DNA from: Planctomycetaceae bacterium
GTDB lineage: Bacteria > Planctomycetota > Planctomycetia > Planctomycetales > Planctomycetaceae
Reading direction: 5' to 3'
NCBI GenBank assembly: GCA_003503535.1
Contig: DOCI01000355.1
Location: forward strand, 52,593 to 77,570
DNA: 24,978 nt
Position 1 is the stretch's first letter. Each line of letters opens with the position of its first letter. Shown in pieces: positions 8,596 through 17,138 of the stretch. The notes under the pieces are model-generated. The model saw only the letters and a list, made by a program, of their open reading frames with translations, had not been told where the DNA came from and ran no database searches. The position numbers and the translations under genes were made by a program.

Positions 8596-9215
8596 CAATA
8601 CTCCAAAAATAGTTGAGTTCGGTCTGCCAAGCGAACGCAGGACCGTGACAATCATCTGTGCAAAGATGCGGGAGATTGCATTTCTGTTCCAAAATGCTTA
8701 GCACAGACGACTTAAGCAAGTACTCTCATGCAATATAGCAGAGAGAAATCAATCATTTCCGATGGAATCGGGGCTCTGTTACATTGGATCTTAATCTTTG
8801 GCAAGAATGAAGTGCGAACGGTGGGTTCTATGGGGATTGTCGATCTGGGATTATCGTAATCTGCGATCATATCTATTGCCCGATTCGATGCTCCTCTTTT
8901 AATGCATTCACCCTGATTACAGAAGTTGAAAATCAAAAGACTAAAAATTTTCATCAAGGTTTTGATCAGTCGCATCAAAGAATTCAAGCATGAGCGTTTG
9001 TTGGGTGAACGGACGGCTCTGATACTGGCGATTGGAAAGAACTGCTGAGATAATCCCAGCCCAGCTGGCTTGATCAGTTCGCCGGAACCCAAATGGATGT
9101 GGTGTTTTCAAAACTTTCACTAGCCACCCAACATTCAATCGTTGGTAGTATTGAGGCTCAATGGAGTTGAAGAGTGGATAAATTTTCCGATAAGACTCAG
9201 CAGGAGTATGAGCCA
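8596..9215. other. Intergenic region between SulP transporter and secreted protein
   Basis: 620 bases holding the divergent promoters of the SulP gene (minus) and the small secreted protein (plus). Two overlapping minus-strand open frames (8712-9092 and 8941-9216) exist, but neither resembles a family I know nor has a clear ribosome-binding site. The second would overlap the ribosome-binding site of the plus gene. A decayed gene cannot be excluded. No palindromes, terminators or RNA genes were recognised. Confidence 0.45.
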
Positions 9216-9755
9216 ATGACTTTTACTGGTATTGCAATTCTGGCCCTGACGTTAATCACTTCGGATTTCTCTGGAGAAGTCTCTCATGCCACGACAATGA
9301 AATCCTGTCCTTCCATTCAATTGCAATCAAAAAGCAAACCAGGAACTCAAGTTCATATTCAAACAACTGCAGAGAAAACAATCCTGAAGATACACTGTCC
9401 ATCCGGGATCGATCATGCAGTTCTTAAGCGAACTGTCGATCATTGGCCAAAATCAATGGAAGTCCAACTGCACTTAAGTGGACTCGAATCTTTTCGCGTT
9501 CATCTAGGGCAAACCTTTATTCAATGGAATGTGTCGAGCACTGGTGAGCGAGTGATCTGCACAATCAGGAATGGAGATCAGCAGGAAAAAGAAATTACAA
9601 GCGAGAGCCCACTTTTTGCTGAAGTTCAAATCGTAGCAAAAAAGACACAAGTCCCCTTGCAAAACGGATACTTCAAGATTCTGTTGCCAGAAGAATTGCT
9701 AAAGGGGAGTTCAGAGACGATGCAAATGCAATGGATTGATTTCTATCGCAATTGA
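9216..9755 (+). CDS. Hypothetical secreted protein with WIDFYR C-terminal motif
   Basis: 179 residues from the ATG at 9216, which has AGGAG (9202-9206) 9 bases upstream; an upstream in-frame start at 9174 is not supported. The first 25 residues (MTFTGIAILALTLITS...) form a signal peptide or a single membrane anchor, so the chain is likely periplasmic or surface-exposed. The rest is rich in beta-strand patterns without cysteine pairs or known catalytic motifs. It ends in a strand of the kind LPEELLKG followed by MQWIDFYRN. I have a general impression of similar WIDFYR endings on short planctomycete secreted proteins, but their function is not known to me. It converges with the phosphatase gene, with 14 bases between stops. 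Confidence 0.7.
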   Translation: MTFTGIAILALTLITSDFSGEVSHATTMKSCPSIQLQSKSKPGTQVHIQTTAEKTILKIHCPSGIDHAVLKRTVDHWPKSMEVQLHLSGLESFRVHLGQTFIQWNVSSTGERVICTIRNGDQQEKEITSESPLFAEVQIVAKKTQVPLQNGYFKILLPEELLKGSSETMQMQWIDFYRN

Positions 9756-9769
9756 TCGTTCAGAAAGTG

Positions 9770-11410
9770 TCACTTACGTCCAAAGGCCAGAATGCACATG
9801 TCGTCCTGTCTTGCCTGTCCGATGCTGAAGGTGCGAACATCTTTCACGATTTGGTTGACTACGGATTGAGCAGATGGCTCGGACTTTTTAATCGATTGGC
9901 AAATACCTTCAATTCCGTATAAATCCCCGTGTGTATCCATGGCTTCGGTTGCCCCGTCGGTGCAAAGCAGAACAACATCTCCTGGATTGATCTTATAGGT
10001 AGCCGGGTGATAGTCTGCATCAATTGCCACACCAAGCGGCAGGCCATCTCCAGCATGTGTCAAATGGACTAATTTTTGGTTTTCTGACATGACACAAATA
10101 GGCGGAATGTGCCCGGCATTGGCAATTGATAATGTATGATCTTGAATATTCAACACGCAGACGACCAAAGTGGTCATCGATATATCAAGCTCTTCGATAT
10201 CTGTAAAAGAAGCCGCATTGAGACGCTGCATGGCGGACTTTAGACTTTTTGCTGTTTCCATAATGTGATGCAGTCGAACAGTCATTTGTGCCATTTTCAA
10301 GGCAGCTGGCATCCCTTTACCACAGATGTCTCCTAAGGCAATTACGAGTCGTTTTGAGGAGAGCCATCGGTAATAAAAGAAATCACCGCCAACCTGCTCG
10401 GCTGCACAATAGAAATCAGCAAAATCATACTCATTCGAATCAGGACGATTGCGTGGCAGCATTTTCATCTGAACTTCATGTGCCATTTCCATCTGTTGCA
10501 AATGTTTTTGACGTGCCAGAGATTCCGTGTGGGCTTTCGCATAGGCAATCGCCAAGCCCGTCATATCGGCAACACTGCTCAATACTTCCAGATCCTCATC
10601 GAGAAATCTGTTGATTTCCTCGGCTGTTTCTAACTCGATTGCTCCTAACGGTTTTTTATTAGGAGAGAGCAAGGGGACGCACATTGTGGAACAGACAGGT
10701 TCATCGAGTACCGATTCACTGACTTCATCCGAGTCGCGAAGAACTCCCTGCTTCATACGGATAACTTCTGGCGCTAACTTACTGTTCGAGGGAATCATCG
10801 TTAGAACACTGCTGTCATCATCCCGTCCCTGCTTGAATGCTCGGGGGATCAATTTTTTATCCTCGTCGAGCAGCATGATGTGACCGTTGATCGACTGTGG
10901 AAATATTTCAAACAGAATGTCCAGAACTTTGGGCAGGATCTCATCAATATCCAGCGAGCCTGCAAGCTTGGAATTGATTGCCAGAAGATACTTGAGCCGT
11001 CTCTTCTGCTGAGTGATTGAATTCATGCTCAGTTGAGAATGGTCCTGCATGACATCGAGTTCGTAAGATGTTTCTTCAATCTCAGCAGTTTCGTGAGAAT
11101 TGCTGTCGGCGACATAATTGTCACCACGGAAAATGAGAGGGATTTCGTAAAAGTTAATGCGATGTCCATCATACAGACGAACGCGATCTGTCACTTTTTC
11201 CCCATTGACGAATGTGCCGTTCACACTCCCCATGTCTTCCAGGAAATAGTCATCGCCTTCACAAATGAATTGGGCATGATGCCGCGAGATCGATCGGTAA
11301 GCCAGCACAATATCACAGGTTTCATCACGTCCAACAATTGTGACACCCGTGTTTCGAATCGGGTAAGTGTCTCCCGCATTTGGACCGGCAATCGTTTCCA
11401 GCTTTGCCAT
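9770..11410 (-). CDS. FHA-GAF-PP2C (SpoIIE/RsbU-type) serine phosphatase
   Basis: 546 residues from the ATG at 11410 (MAKLETIAGPN); an in-frame start at 11437 adds nine unconserved residues. FHA domain at about 10-95, with GRDETCD (27-33), SRHH (42-45) and NGTFVNG (64-70), the phosphothreonine-binding residues. GAF domain at about 150-290 after a short linker. A coiled-coil-like helix (about 295-320, MEMAHEVQMKMLPRN) leads into the PP2C/SpoIIE domain, which holds GGDFFYYRW (341-349), GDICGKGMPAAL, NAGHIPPI, CTDGATEAMD and QARQDDMCILAFGR. The metal-binding aspartates Asp343, Asp361, Asp485 and Asp536 are all present, so it should be active. The likely role is to dephosphorylate an anti-sigma antagonist or similar target in response to a phosphopeptide and a small ligand. 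No STAS antagonist or anti-sigma gene is adjacent, so the target lies elsewhere. Cytoplasmic; no signal peptide. Confidence 0.92.
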   Translation of the reverse strand: MAKLETIAGPNAGDTYPIRNTGVTIVGRDETCDIVLAYRSISRHHAQFICEGDDYFLEDMGSVNGTFVNGEKVTDRVRLYDGHRINFYEIPLIFRGDNYVADSNSHETAEIEETSYELDVMQDHSQLSMNSITQQKRRLKYLLAINSKLAGSLDIDEILPKVLDILFEIFPQSINGHIMLLDEDKKLIPRAFKQGRDDDSSVLTMIPSNSKLAPEVIRMKQGVLRDSDEVSESVLDEPVCSTMCVPLLSPNKKPLGAIELETAEEINRFLDEDLEVLSSVADMTGLAIAYAKAHTESLARQKHLQQMEMAHEVQMKMLPRNRPDSNEYDFADFYCAAEQVGGDFFYYRWLSSKRLVIALGDICGKGMPAALKMAQMTVRLHHIMETAKSLKSAMQRLNAASFTDIEELDISMTTLVVCVLNIQDHTLSIANAGHIPPICVMSENQKLVHLTHAGDGLPLGVAIDADYHPATYKINPGDVVLLCTDGATEAMDTHGDLYGIEGICQSIKKSEPSAQSVVNQIVKDVRTFSIGQARQDDMCILAFGRK

Positions 11411-12326
11411 GACCCGCGACCTTCGGTTAAACCACAAAATGATAAATCAACAGGGTTTTTAAGATGGAATTCACTTTACTCCCCTCTCTCAGGAGAAAGA
11501 GACATGTATTTGTGCAGTATTTTGATACTACCAGACAGAAAGATATTTGCTATTCGATTTCACATATTCTTCCTCATAAATTCATAAATAACATATTCGC
11601 ATGAACATGCTTCCCTCAGTAATAATTCCTGAGCAGCATGCTGATAACCGCCGATGTGAAATGAATATTACGGTAAGTCAAGTCTGTCATGTCGTACCTG
11701 ACTGAGATGTGAATGCAATCGAAACCCTGTTCCAATTGGCAACCGGATTTCCTGTAACATCTTGGAAAATTCCACCGCTGTTAGATTATTATCAGGTTTT
11801 CAAAGGAAACGCGGTTTAAGTTCAACCTGTTAACGGTATCGATTCGAATTATCGTGGACTCGGGAATTTACAATGCTCGGATTCGCCAAACCTGAGACAC
11901 CACAGATAGGAAGCCGACAGTGTTTGCTCAGTATTAAGTGGGAACAGGAAATCAGAATTCGACAGGCGGACGAGACTGCACTTTTTTCTCACTTTATCCT
12001 CCGGGACATATTTACTGCTGTATCTTGAATTACGTCAATGGTCAGATTTTATTCGACAATTCTTTCGATTCCATAATTGCTCCAACTGACAAACCGCCCC
12101 TTCTGAGACAATAGCTCTGACTCGATAAATATCGTACTCAGGACGACATTGACAAAATTGCAGACTCCCTCTTGCTTTCGAATTTCACCCACAGGCTTTA
12201 GGATAATATCAGATCTATTTGATCGACGGCACTTACGCTTGTTCTGATCGACAATATTGCGATTCAATAACAAACCTACACAGCGAATTTTCGCGCGACA
12301 TCCTGTTGGAATATCGGAGATATCCT
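11411..12326. other. Long gene-free region between divergent phosphatase and PHP genes
   Basis: 916 bases without a convincing gene. Short open frames occur (a 53-codon plus-strand frame from 11873, a 34-codon one from 11601, and a minus-strand frame at 12049-12396), but none has both a ribosome-binding site and recognisable sequence. The region is relatively A/T-rich and has a compact set of palindromes at 11599-11643. It must contain promoters for both flanking genes. An unannotated small RNA is possible but not visible from sequence alone. Confidence 0.5.
11599..11643. repeat. Cluster of nested palindromes upstream of the phosphatase gene
   Basis: Three perfect symmetric elements lie within 45 bases: GCATG-AA-CATGC (11599-11610), CTCAG-N9-CTGAG (11615-11633) and CAGCATGCTG (11634-11643). 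CATGC and GCATG of the outer elements can also pair around the middle one, giving a longer stem. No T run follows on either strand, so a terminator is unlikely. An operator or a cruciform is more plausible. It lies 190 bases upstream of the phosphatase start. Confidence 0.5.
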
Positions 12327-13679
12327 TTGAAGTACTTCTCAGCATCCGAAAATGTTCACATTCTTTTCTTTCCGTTCCAGTTGATAATCTGCTCATTTCT
12401 CTGCATTTTATGCGTCTCAGGTTCTGTTCTGGCAGAAACGCCCAATGCCTTCAAACTTCAGTCAGGAAATGAACAACAATGGTATCGCGGGAATATGCAC
12501 ACGCATTCCCACTGGAGTGACGGTGATGACTATCTCGACAATATCGCCTTGTGGTATCGAGATCATGGATATCAGTTTCTCGTATTCACCGATCACAACG
12601 TTCTGGCCAACAGTATGAAGTGGGTCGATATTGAGAAGACAAAGGGTGGGCAAAAAGCATTTGATAAGCTCATCAAAAATTTTCCAGAACAAACAGAGAC
12701 CCGTGATCAGGACGGAAGCAAACAAGTCCGGTTGCAGACCTATGCAGAAATCGCAAAACGATTCAACGATCCCGGAAAATATCTGCTCATTCAGGGGGAA
12801 GAAATCAGCGATAGATTTGAAAAATTCCCGATTCACCTGAACGTCAGCAATGTCAAAGAACTGGTTAGGCCGCGTGGTGGAGAGAGTGTCGCAGAAACGA
12901 TTCAAAACAATGTGAATGCGATTGTGACTCAACGGGAACGAACCGGGCAGCCGATGTTCATTCATTTGAATCATCCCAATTTTGGATATGCTGTAACTGC
13001 AGAAGATTTGATGCGGGTTGTGGGCGACAAATTCTTTGAAGTCTACAATGGTCATCCCGGCGTTCATAACAGCGGAGATGACCAGCACGCATCGACAGAA
13101 AGAATCTGGGACATCGTCCTAACCAGACGTCTGGCTGAGTTTGATTTACCAGCCATGTACGGCATCGCAGTCGATGATGGTCACAACTATCACAACATCC
13201 CCAGCCGTGCGAGTGAACCTGGAAGAGGGTGGGTCGTGGTCTTGGCCAATGAATTATCACCTGCTTCTCTTATTGAGTCTCTGGAATCAGGCAGGTTTTA
13301 CGCATCAAATGGAGTTGCAATTCAGAAGATCGAATCAACACAACAAAAACTGACAATCGAGATCGATGCCGTCGATGGAGAATTATATACGACTGAGTTT
13401 ATTGGCACTCGCATCGGGTATGATTCAACCAGCATGCCTGTTCTGGATAAAGAGGGCCAGCCTCTCTTGTTGACCAGACGCTACAGCAAAGACATCGGCG
13501 AAGTTTTGAAAACGGTTCAGGGAATAACAGCGGAGTACGAATACGCAGGAGACGAAATTTACGTCCGTGCCCGGGTCACCTCGGATGCAAAACATTCCAA
13601 CCCATCCGAATTGGGAGACTTGAAGTCCGCCTGGATTCAACCTGTCGTGCTTGAGGGTTCAAATGCAGATACTCAATAA
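12327..13679 (+). CDS. Secreted PHP-domain metallohydrolase (CehA/McbA-like)
   Basis: 450 residues from a TTG at 12327 with GGAGA (12316-12320) at a good distance. This start gives a signal peptide with a hydrophobic core at about 11-30 and a likely cut after VLA (residue 36), whereas an upstream in-frame start at 12219 would bury it. PHP metal-binding motifs follow: RGNMHTHSHWSDGDD (His58, His60), FTDHN (Asp89, His90), LIQGEEIS (Glu158), PIHLN (His170), FIHLNHPNF (His213, His216) and AVDDGHNYH (about 282-289). With all clusters present it should bind two or three metals and hydrolyse phosphoesters or related bonds. The residues after about 310 form a beta-rich tail. Export makes a DNA-repair or DNA polymerase PHP role unlikely and suggests scavenging of an external substrate. 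Followed after 61 bases by the YaiI-like gene. Confidence 0.85.
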   Translation: MKYFSASENVHILFFPFQLIICSFLCILCVSGSVLAETPNAFKLQSGNEQQWYRGNMHTHSHWSDGDDYLDNIALWYRDHGYQFLVFTDHNVLANSMKWVDIEKTKGGQKAFDKLIKNFPEQTETRDQDGSKQVRLQTYAEIAKRFNDPGKYLLIQGEEISDRFEKFPIHLNVSNVKELVRPRGGESVAETIQNNVNAIVTQRERTGQPMFIHLNHPNFGYAVTAEDLMRVVGDKFFEVYNGHPGVHNSGDDQHASTERIWDIVLTRRLAEFDLPAMYGIAVDDGHNYHNIPSRASEPGRGWVVVLANELSPASLIESLESGRFYASNGVAIQKIESTQQKLTIEIDAVDGELYTTEFIGTRIGYDSTSMPVLDKEGQPLLLTRRYSKDIGEVLKTVQGITAEYEYAGDEIYVRARVTSDAKHSNPSELGDLKSAWIQPVVLEGSNADTQ

Positions 13680-13740
13680 TAGATCGGATCCACAATAAAC
13701 ACGCACCTACAGAATCCAGCAATTGAAAGTGAAATTGTTG

Positions 13741-14190
13741 ATGCAGATCTGGATTGATGCGGATGCTTGTCCGCGGGAAATTAAAGACTTACTGTTTCGC
13801 GCGGCCAAAAGGACGCAGACAAAAGTCACACTCGTAGCCAATCAGAATATGAGTTTTCCACGCTCAGAATGGATCGACAGCATTCTGGTCCCTGCGGGCT
13901 TGAATGTCGCAGATCAGCGAATTGTCGAACTGGTTGCCCCTGGTGATCTGGTTATCACTGCTGATATCCCTCTGGCAGCAGACGTCGTTGCAAATGGGGC
14001 ACAGGCGCTCAATCCCCGCGGCGAACTTTATACGTCTGCCAATATCGGCGAACGGCTGGCAATGCGAAATCTGATGGATGATTTACGAGGCGGAGGCGAA
14101 ATCACAGGCGGTCCAGCTAACTTCAGTGATAAAGATCGTCAGACATTTGCCAATCAATTGGACCGCTGGCTGACCAAAGCCAAAAAGTAA
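13741..14190 (+). CDS. yaiI: YaiI/YqxD family protein (UPF0178, DUF188)
   Basis: 149 residues starting at MQIWIDADACPREIKDLLFR; in-frame TTG/GTG codons from 13723 onward add a segment with no conservation. The signature blocks of the family are present: WIDADACP at the N-terminus, ADQRIVELVAPGDLVITADI in the middle (about 55-75), ANGAQALNPRGELYT, and the C-terminal TGGPANFSDKDRQTFANQLD. Full length for the family (about 150). The fold is PIN/NYN-like, with acidic residues suggestive of nuclease activity, but the biochemical function of the family is not established. Cytoplasmic. It lies on the same strand as the PHP gene before it and the ATP-grasp gene 113 bases after it. The ribosome-binding site is weak. 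Confidence 0.92.
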   Translation: MQIWIDADACPREIKDLLFRAAKRTQTKVTLVANQNMSFPRSEWIDSILVPAGLNVADQRIVELVAPGDLVITADIPLAADVVANGAQALNPRGELYTSANIGERLAMRNLMDDLRGGGEITGGPANFSDKDRQTFANQLDRWLTKAKK

Positions 14191-14303
14191 GGCAATTTCC
14201 ACGCTTGATTCCTAAGGGAAATCGTCGAAGATAACGTAGCAGATTTTATAACCAGATATGCAATTCGACTTCCCTCTGTTCCCGCTCGGGAGAAGCAAAC
14301 ATC

Positions 14304-15695
14304 GTGAATCAGAATGTCAATCAAATTCCGTTTGTTGATACTAATGGAAAATTACCTCCGCTCTGGAATCGTAGAGTCGCTTTCTTTGCAAATTTGCTGG
14401 CATTGTTTTACGGCAACGAAGCACAAACCGAAGCGTTGCGGATAGAAGTCGGCGAGATTGACTCCTACAGTGCTCGACTGATTCCCATCATGAATCTGCT
14501 CTTTCACGATTCTCATAACCTGCTCGTCCTGGAACGGGACCCCGACATCTCTCTCTGTAATTACTTGAAAAACGATCTGGGCCTCTCGCTCCCTCATTTA
14601 GAAGTATTACCACATCAGGAATATGTTGAAATTGGTCGTCAGATTTCAAACGCTCAGGATCTCAAACCGGCATCCTGGATCGATCAGATCAAGAAACACA
14701 ATATCAATTGGATTGATGGCTACGTCACCGATGAGACCATAACGGGAATTGCCTTTCATTCAGGGTGTCAAACGATTGCGTCAACCGAGGCCAGCCGGGA
14801 TGGCAATAATAAATTCAAACTGCATCAGTTTTTGATCGAGGCAGGTTTGCCTGCTTTTGAAACGATGCTTGCCGAGTCTCCACTGGATATCCAAAATTGT
14901 GCTCAGGAACTATTTCGTCGTGGTTATCGATCAGCAGTGGTCAGAGCTCAAATTGGAGCATCCGGAATCGGGATGATGCGATTAAAGGACTTATCCAATC
15001 TGGAAACCCTTCCCGAAATTCCTTCCTATTTCTTCTTTGAAGGGGCTTGTCTGGTGCAGGGCTGGCTGGAGCCTGGAGTCAAAGAGATTGTAAAAATTCG
15101 AAGTCCAAGTACACAGTTATTTCTGAACGACACGACCGTTTATGCCTATGACATGACCGAGCAGATTCTCAGCAATGAGAGTATTCATCAGGGTAATATT
15201 TCACCACCTCCTTACATGAATGACTGGCCTGGTTTGCGAGAAGAAACAATGCGTCAGGCGGAGCAGGTTGGTCGCTGGTTGCATCAAACAGGATATCGCG
15301 GGACAGCCAGTATCGATTGGCTGGCCATTGAATACGCTGGTCAAAAAGAGCTTGAAGTGATTGTCTGCGAGATCAATGCCCGCGTAACAGGGGCCACTTA
15401 TCCTTCGCTGGTCGCTCGACATTTTCTACCGAATGGAGCCTGGTTGTTAAGGAATTTACGATTGAGAACCCCAATTACTACCGAGGAACTTCTCAATTTG
15501 TTCGATCAGCCGGGGCATCTCTTCTATCCAGATCGAAAAGCTGGCATTATCCCACTGAACTTGAATTTCGGCTCTGACAACCGAGTCCACAAAGGACAAT
15601 TCCTTTGTCTGGCCGAGACCCCAGATGCTTGCCAGAAGTATCTCGAACTAGCCGAGAAAGACTTGCCCGTTCAATGGGATAGCGACCGGGATTGA
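14304..15695 (+). CDS. PGM1-like ATP-grasp peptide ligase
   Basis: 463 residues from a GTG at 14304 preceded by GGGAGAAG. The first ~145 residues form a pre-ATP-grasp domain (FFANLLALFYG, SARLIPIMNLLFHDSHNLLVL). The ATP-grasp fold follows: NNKFKLHQFLIEAGLP (about 168-183), the glycine-rich loop VVRAQIGASGIGMMRL (212-227), the hinge segment FFEGACLVQGWLEPG, then GYRGTASIDWLAIE (330-343) and the Mg-binding end CEINARVTGATYPSLVARHF with Glu356 and Asn358. The C-terminus (KAGIIPLNLNFGSDNRVHKG onward) resembles the PGM1_C domain. This layout matches PGM1, the ligase of pheganomycin biosynthesis, which joins an amino-acid-derived acyl donor to peptides. The real substrates are unknown. It is followed 51 bases later by an M20 peptidase, implying a synthesis/hydrolysis pair. 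Confidence 0.8.
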   Translation: MNQNVNQIPFVDTNGKLPPLWNRRVAFFANLLALFYGNEAQTEALRIEVGEIDSYSARLIPIMNLLFHDSHNLLVLERDPDISLCNYLKNDLGLSLPHLEVLPHQEYVEIGRQISNAQDLKPASWIDQIKKHNINWIDGYVTDETITGIAFHSGCQTIASTEASRDGNNKFKLHQFLIEAGLPAFETMLAESPLDIQNCAQELFRRGYRSAVVRAQIGASGIGMMRLKDLSNLETLPEIPSYFFFEGACLVQGWLEPGVKEIVKIRSPSTQLFLNDTTVYAYDMTEQILSNESIHQGNISPPPYMNDWPGLREETMRQAEQVGRWLHQTGYRGTASIDWLAIEYAGQKELEVIVCEINARVTGATYPSLVARHFLPNGAWLLRNLRLRTPITTEELLNLFDQPGHLFYPDRKAGIIPLNLNFGSDNRVHKGQFLCLAETPDACQKYLELAEKDLPVQWDSDRD

Positions 15696-15746
15696 TTACT
15701 CTAAACAAAAGAACTGAGCAGCATGCACAGCCATGCAGGATAGAAT

Positions 15747-16910
15747 ATGCGTTTGAATGATGATGACCTGAAATCTCGATTGACGGCCCTGACTCGTGAC
15801 CTGGTCATTATACCGAGTACCGAAAGCCGCCCCTCAGAGCGGGAGCGGTGCTTTGAGTTTTTGCATAATCATATTGACTGTATCCCAGATGTGAAAATCG
15901 ACAATTACATTGTCAACGATCATCGCTCGATGGTCGTCCGTCCCATTGGAATTGAAGCTCCTGTAATCTTGTTGTGTGGACATCTCGATGTCATCGAGCA
16001 CCCCCAGCCCAATTGCTATCATTCCGTAATTCGAGAAGGTCGCATTTATGGCCCTGGAACAGGAGATATGAAAGGTCAGATCGCGATTCTCGTTGAACTG
16101 TATTGTGCGTTGAACGCTCGACATCCAGGAATTTCAATCGGACTGGCTCTGACTTCCGATGAAGAGCAGGGGGGGACTGATGGCGTCCGGTATTTGTGCG
16201 ATGACATCGGCTTACGCGGTGGAGTTGTCATCATTCCCGATGGAGGTTCATTGAGTGATATCACGGTTGAAGAGAAGGGGGTCGTGCATGCTCGTGTCTC
16301 ATTTCATGGACAGGAAGCACACGGAGCCCGTCCCTGGCTGGGCGATAACGCATTAGAAAAGCTGATGCAAAAACTCATGCAGCTCAAAGCCCATTTTGCG
16401 ACATACTGGCCTGATGAACCGATCGTCGAGCAGAAGAATCACTGGTTCCCCACATGCAGTATTACGATTTGCGAAACAGAAAACACAACCACCAATCGCA
16501 TCCCCGATCAAGCCTCGGCTGTTCTGGATATCCGTTTCCCACCTCCACATACGTCCCAATCGATCTTGTCGGATCTGGCAAGCATTCTTGGACCAGAGTG
16601 TCAGATTCAACCAAAGATGATGATTGCCGAGCCGACTCATCTGGATCCCGATCCGCTGTTCTGCGAACTCACCAGAGAATTCACAGATTCCCTCAAGCTG
16701 GTTCGCGCATCAGGCGGAAGCGATAGTCGATTTTTTCGAAAATATGACATCCCGGTCAACCTCTCTCGCCCGCTCGTCGGAAATCTGCATGCCCTTGACG
16801 AATGGATCGACATCGATTCGATGGTCACCTACTATCGAATCTGTGAAGCTTACATTGAACGCAAACTTCATCTCAGAAACTCTGACAATATTTTAAATGG
16901 GAATAGTTAA
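15747..16910 (+). CDS. M20 family zinc metallopeptidase/amidohydrolase (ArgE/DapE/CPG2 type)
   Basis: 387 residues; the ATG has AGGA 7 bases upstream. The metal and catalytic residues are all readable: CGHLDV (His79, Asp81), GTGDMKG (Asp107), TSDEEQGG (Glu139 as general base, Glu140 as ligand), IIPDGG (Asp165) and GNLHALDEW (His348). The lid/dimerisation domain contains [10 protein letters not shown] with His192. It is therefore expected to be an active two-zinc exopeptidase or deacylase. M20 enzymes of this type release an amino acid from an N-acyl or peptide bond (ArgE, DapE, LysK, carboxypeptidase G2). No signal peptide. Its close partner is the ATP-grasp ligase upstream, so it may remove a protecting group, trim the product of the ligase, or recycle it. 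Confidence 0.92.
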   Translation: MRLNDDDLKSRLTALTRDLVIIPSTESRPSERERCFEFLHNHIDCIPDVKIDNYIVNDHRSMVVRPIGIEAPVILLCGHLDVIEHPQPNCYHSVIREGRIYGPGTGDMKGQIAILVELYCALNARHPGISIGLALTSDEEQGGTDGVRYLCDDIGLRGGVVIIPDGGSLSDITVEEKGVVHARVSFHGQEAHGARPWLGDNALEKLMQKLMQLKAHFATYWPDEPIVEQKNHWFPTCSITICETENTTTNRIPDQASAVLDIRFPPPHTSQSILSDLASILGPECQIQPKMMIAEPTHLDPDPLFCELTREFTDSLKLVRASGGSDSRFFRKYDIPVNLSRPLVGNLHALDEWIDIDSMVTYYRICEAYIERKLHLRNSDNILNGNS

Positions 16911-16926
16911 GAATGTAATTCTAACA

Positions 16927-17013
16927 GGGGTGGTGGGGGCGCTCTCGAAGAGAAGCCCCCGAGTCATAGAAACTTCGGGAGCTTCCGCTAAATCGGGGTG
17001 CCCCCGCCACACC
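16927..17013. repeat. Nested inverted-repeat structure after the M20 gene
   Basis: An outer pair, GGGGTGGTGGGGGC (16927-16940) with GCCCCCGCCACACC (17000-17013), matches at 12 of 14 positions and surrounds an inner pair, AAGCCCCCGAG (16953-16963) with CTTCGGGAGCTT (16973-16984). The two arms stand out as G/C-rich islands in a less G/C-rich context. Without a T run downstream it is not a classical terminator. It may be a copy of a dispersed palindromic (REP/MITE-like) element or a processing/termination structure for the ligase-peptidase transcript. Confidence 0.6.
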
Positions 17014-17138
17014 AGCTATCTTGACCAAATCGAGTTACATTAGACGCTCTTAATCGTGAGTCATGAAATCGGCGCCAACTTCGCGCTCATGCGGCATCAG
17101 ATCATTGCCGGAATTGTATAATAGACTGGATTATCAGG

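Noticed and set aside
8660..8685. Sigma-54-like sequence TTTTGGAACAGAAATGCA on the minus strand before the SulP gene
   Set aside because: The GG and GC are nine bases apart instead of ten, which is not tolerated by sigma-54.
7364..8701. Long antisense frames inside the SulP gene (7364-7741 and 8213-8701)
   Set aside because: Low-complexity Thr/Pro/Ile-rich translations typical of the reverse complement of membrane-protein codons.
8712..9216. Two overlapping minus-strand open frames (126 and 91 codons) upstream of the SulP gene
   Set aside because: No recognisable family, no good ribosome-binding site, and the longer reach of one overlaps the ribosome-binding site and start of the well-supported plus-strand gene at 9216. 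A decayed gene is possible but cannot be shown.
11033..11587. 184-codon plus-strand open frame opposite the phosphatase gene
   Set aside because: It lies mostly antisense to the FHA coding region and its protein shows no domain; it mirrors codon bias of the real gene.
11873..12028. 53-codon plus-strand frame beginning MLGFAKPETPQ in the gene-free region
   Set aside because: Only a weak GGGAA upstream and no family resemblance; length is within chance expectation.
12049..12396. 115-codon minus-strand frame opposite the start of the PHP gene
   Set aside because: Overlaps the signal peptide coding part of the PHP gene and has no recognisable domain or ribosome-binding site.
17071..17084. Second GG-N10-GC match before the first AI-2E gene
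   Set aside because: The spacing is right but the flanking bases match the consensus poorly (CGGCGCC and TTCGCG), so it is probably chance.
17117..17122. Perfect TATAAT -10 box before the first AI-2E gene
   Set aside because: No matching -35 box at 16-18 bases and no extended -10, so it was not listed as a promoter although it may be used.
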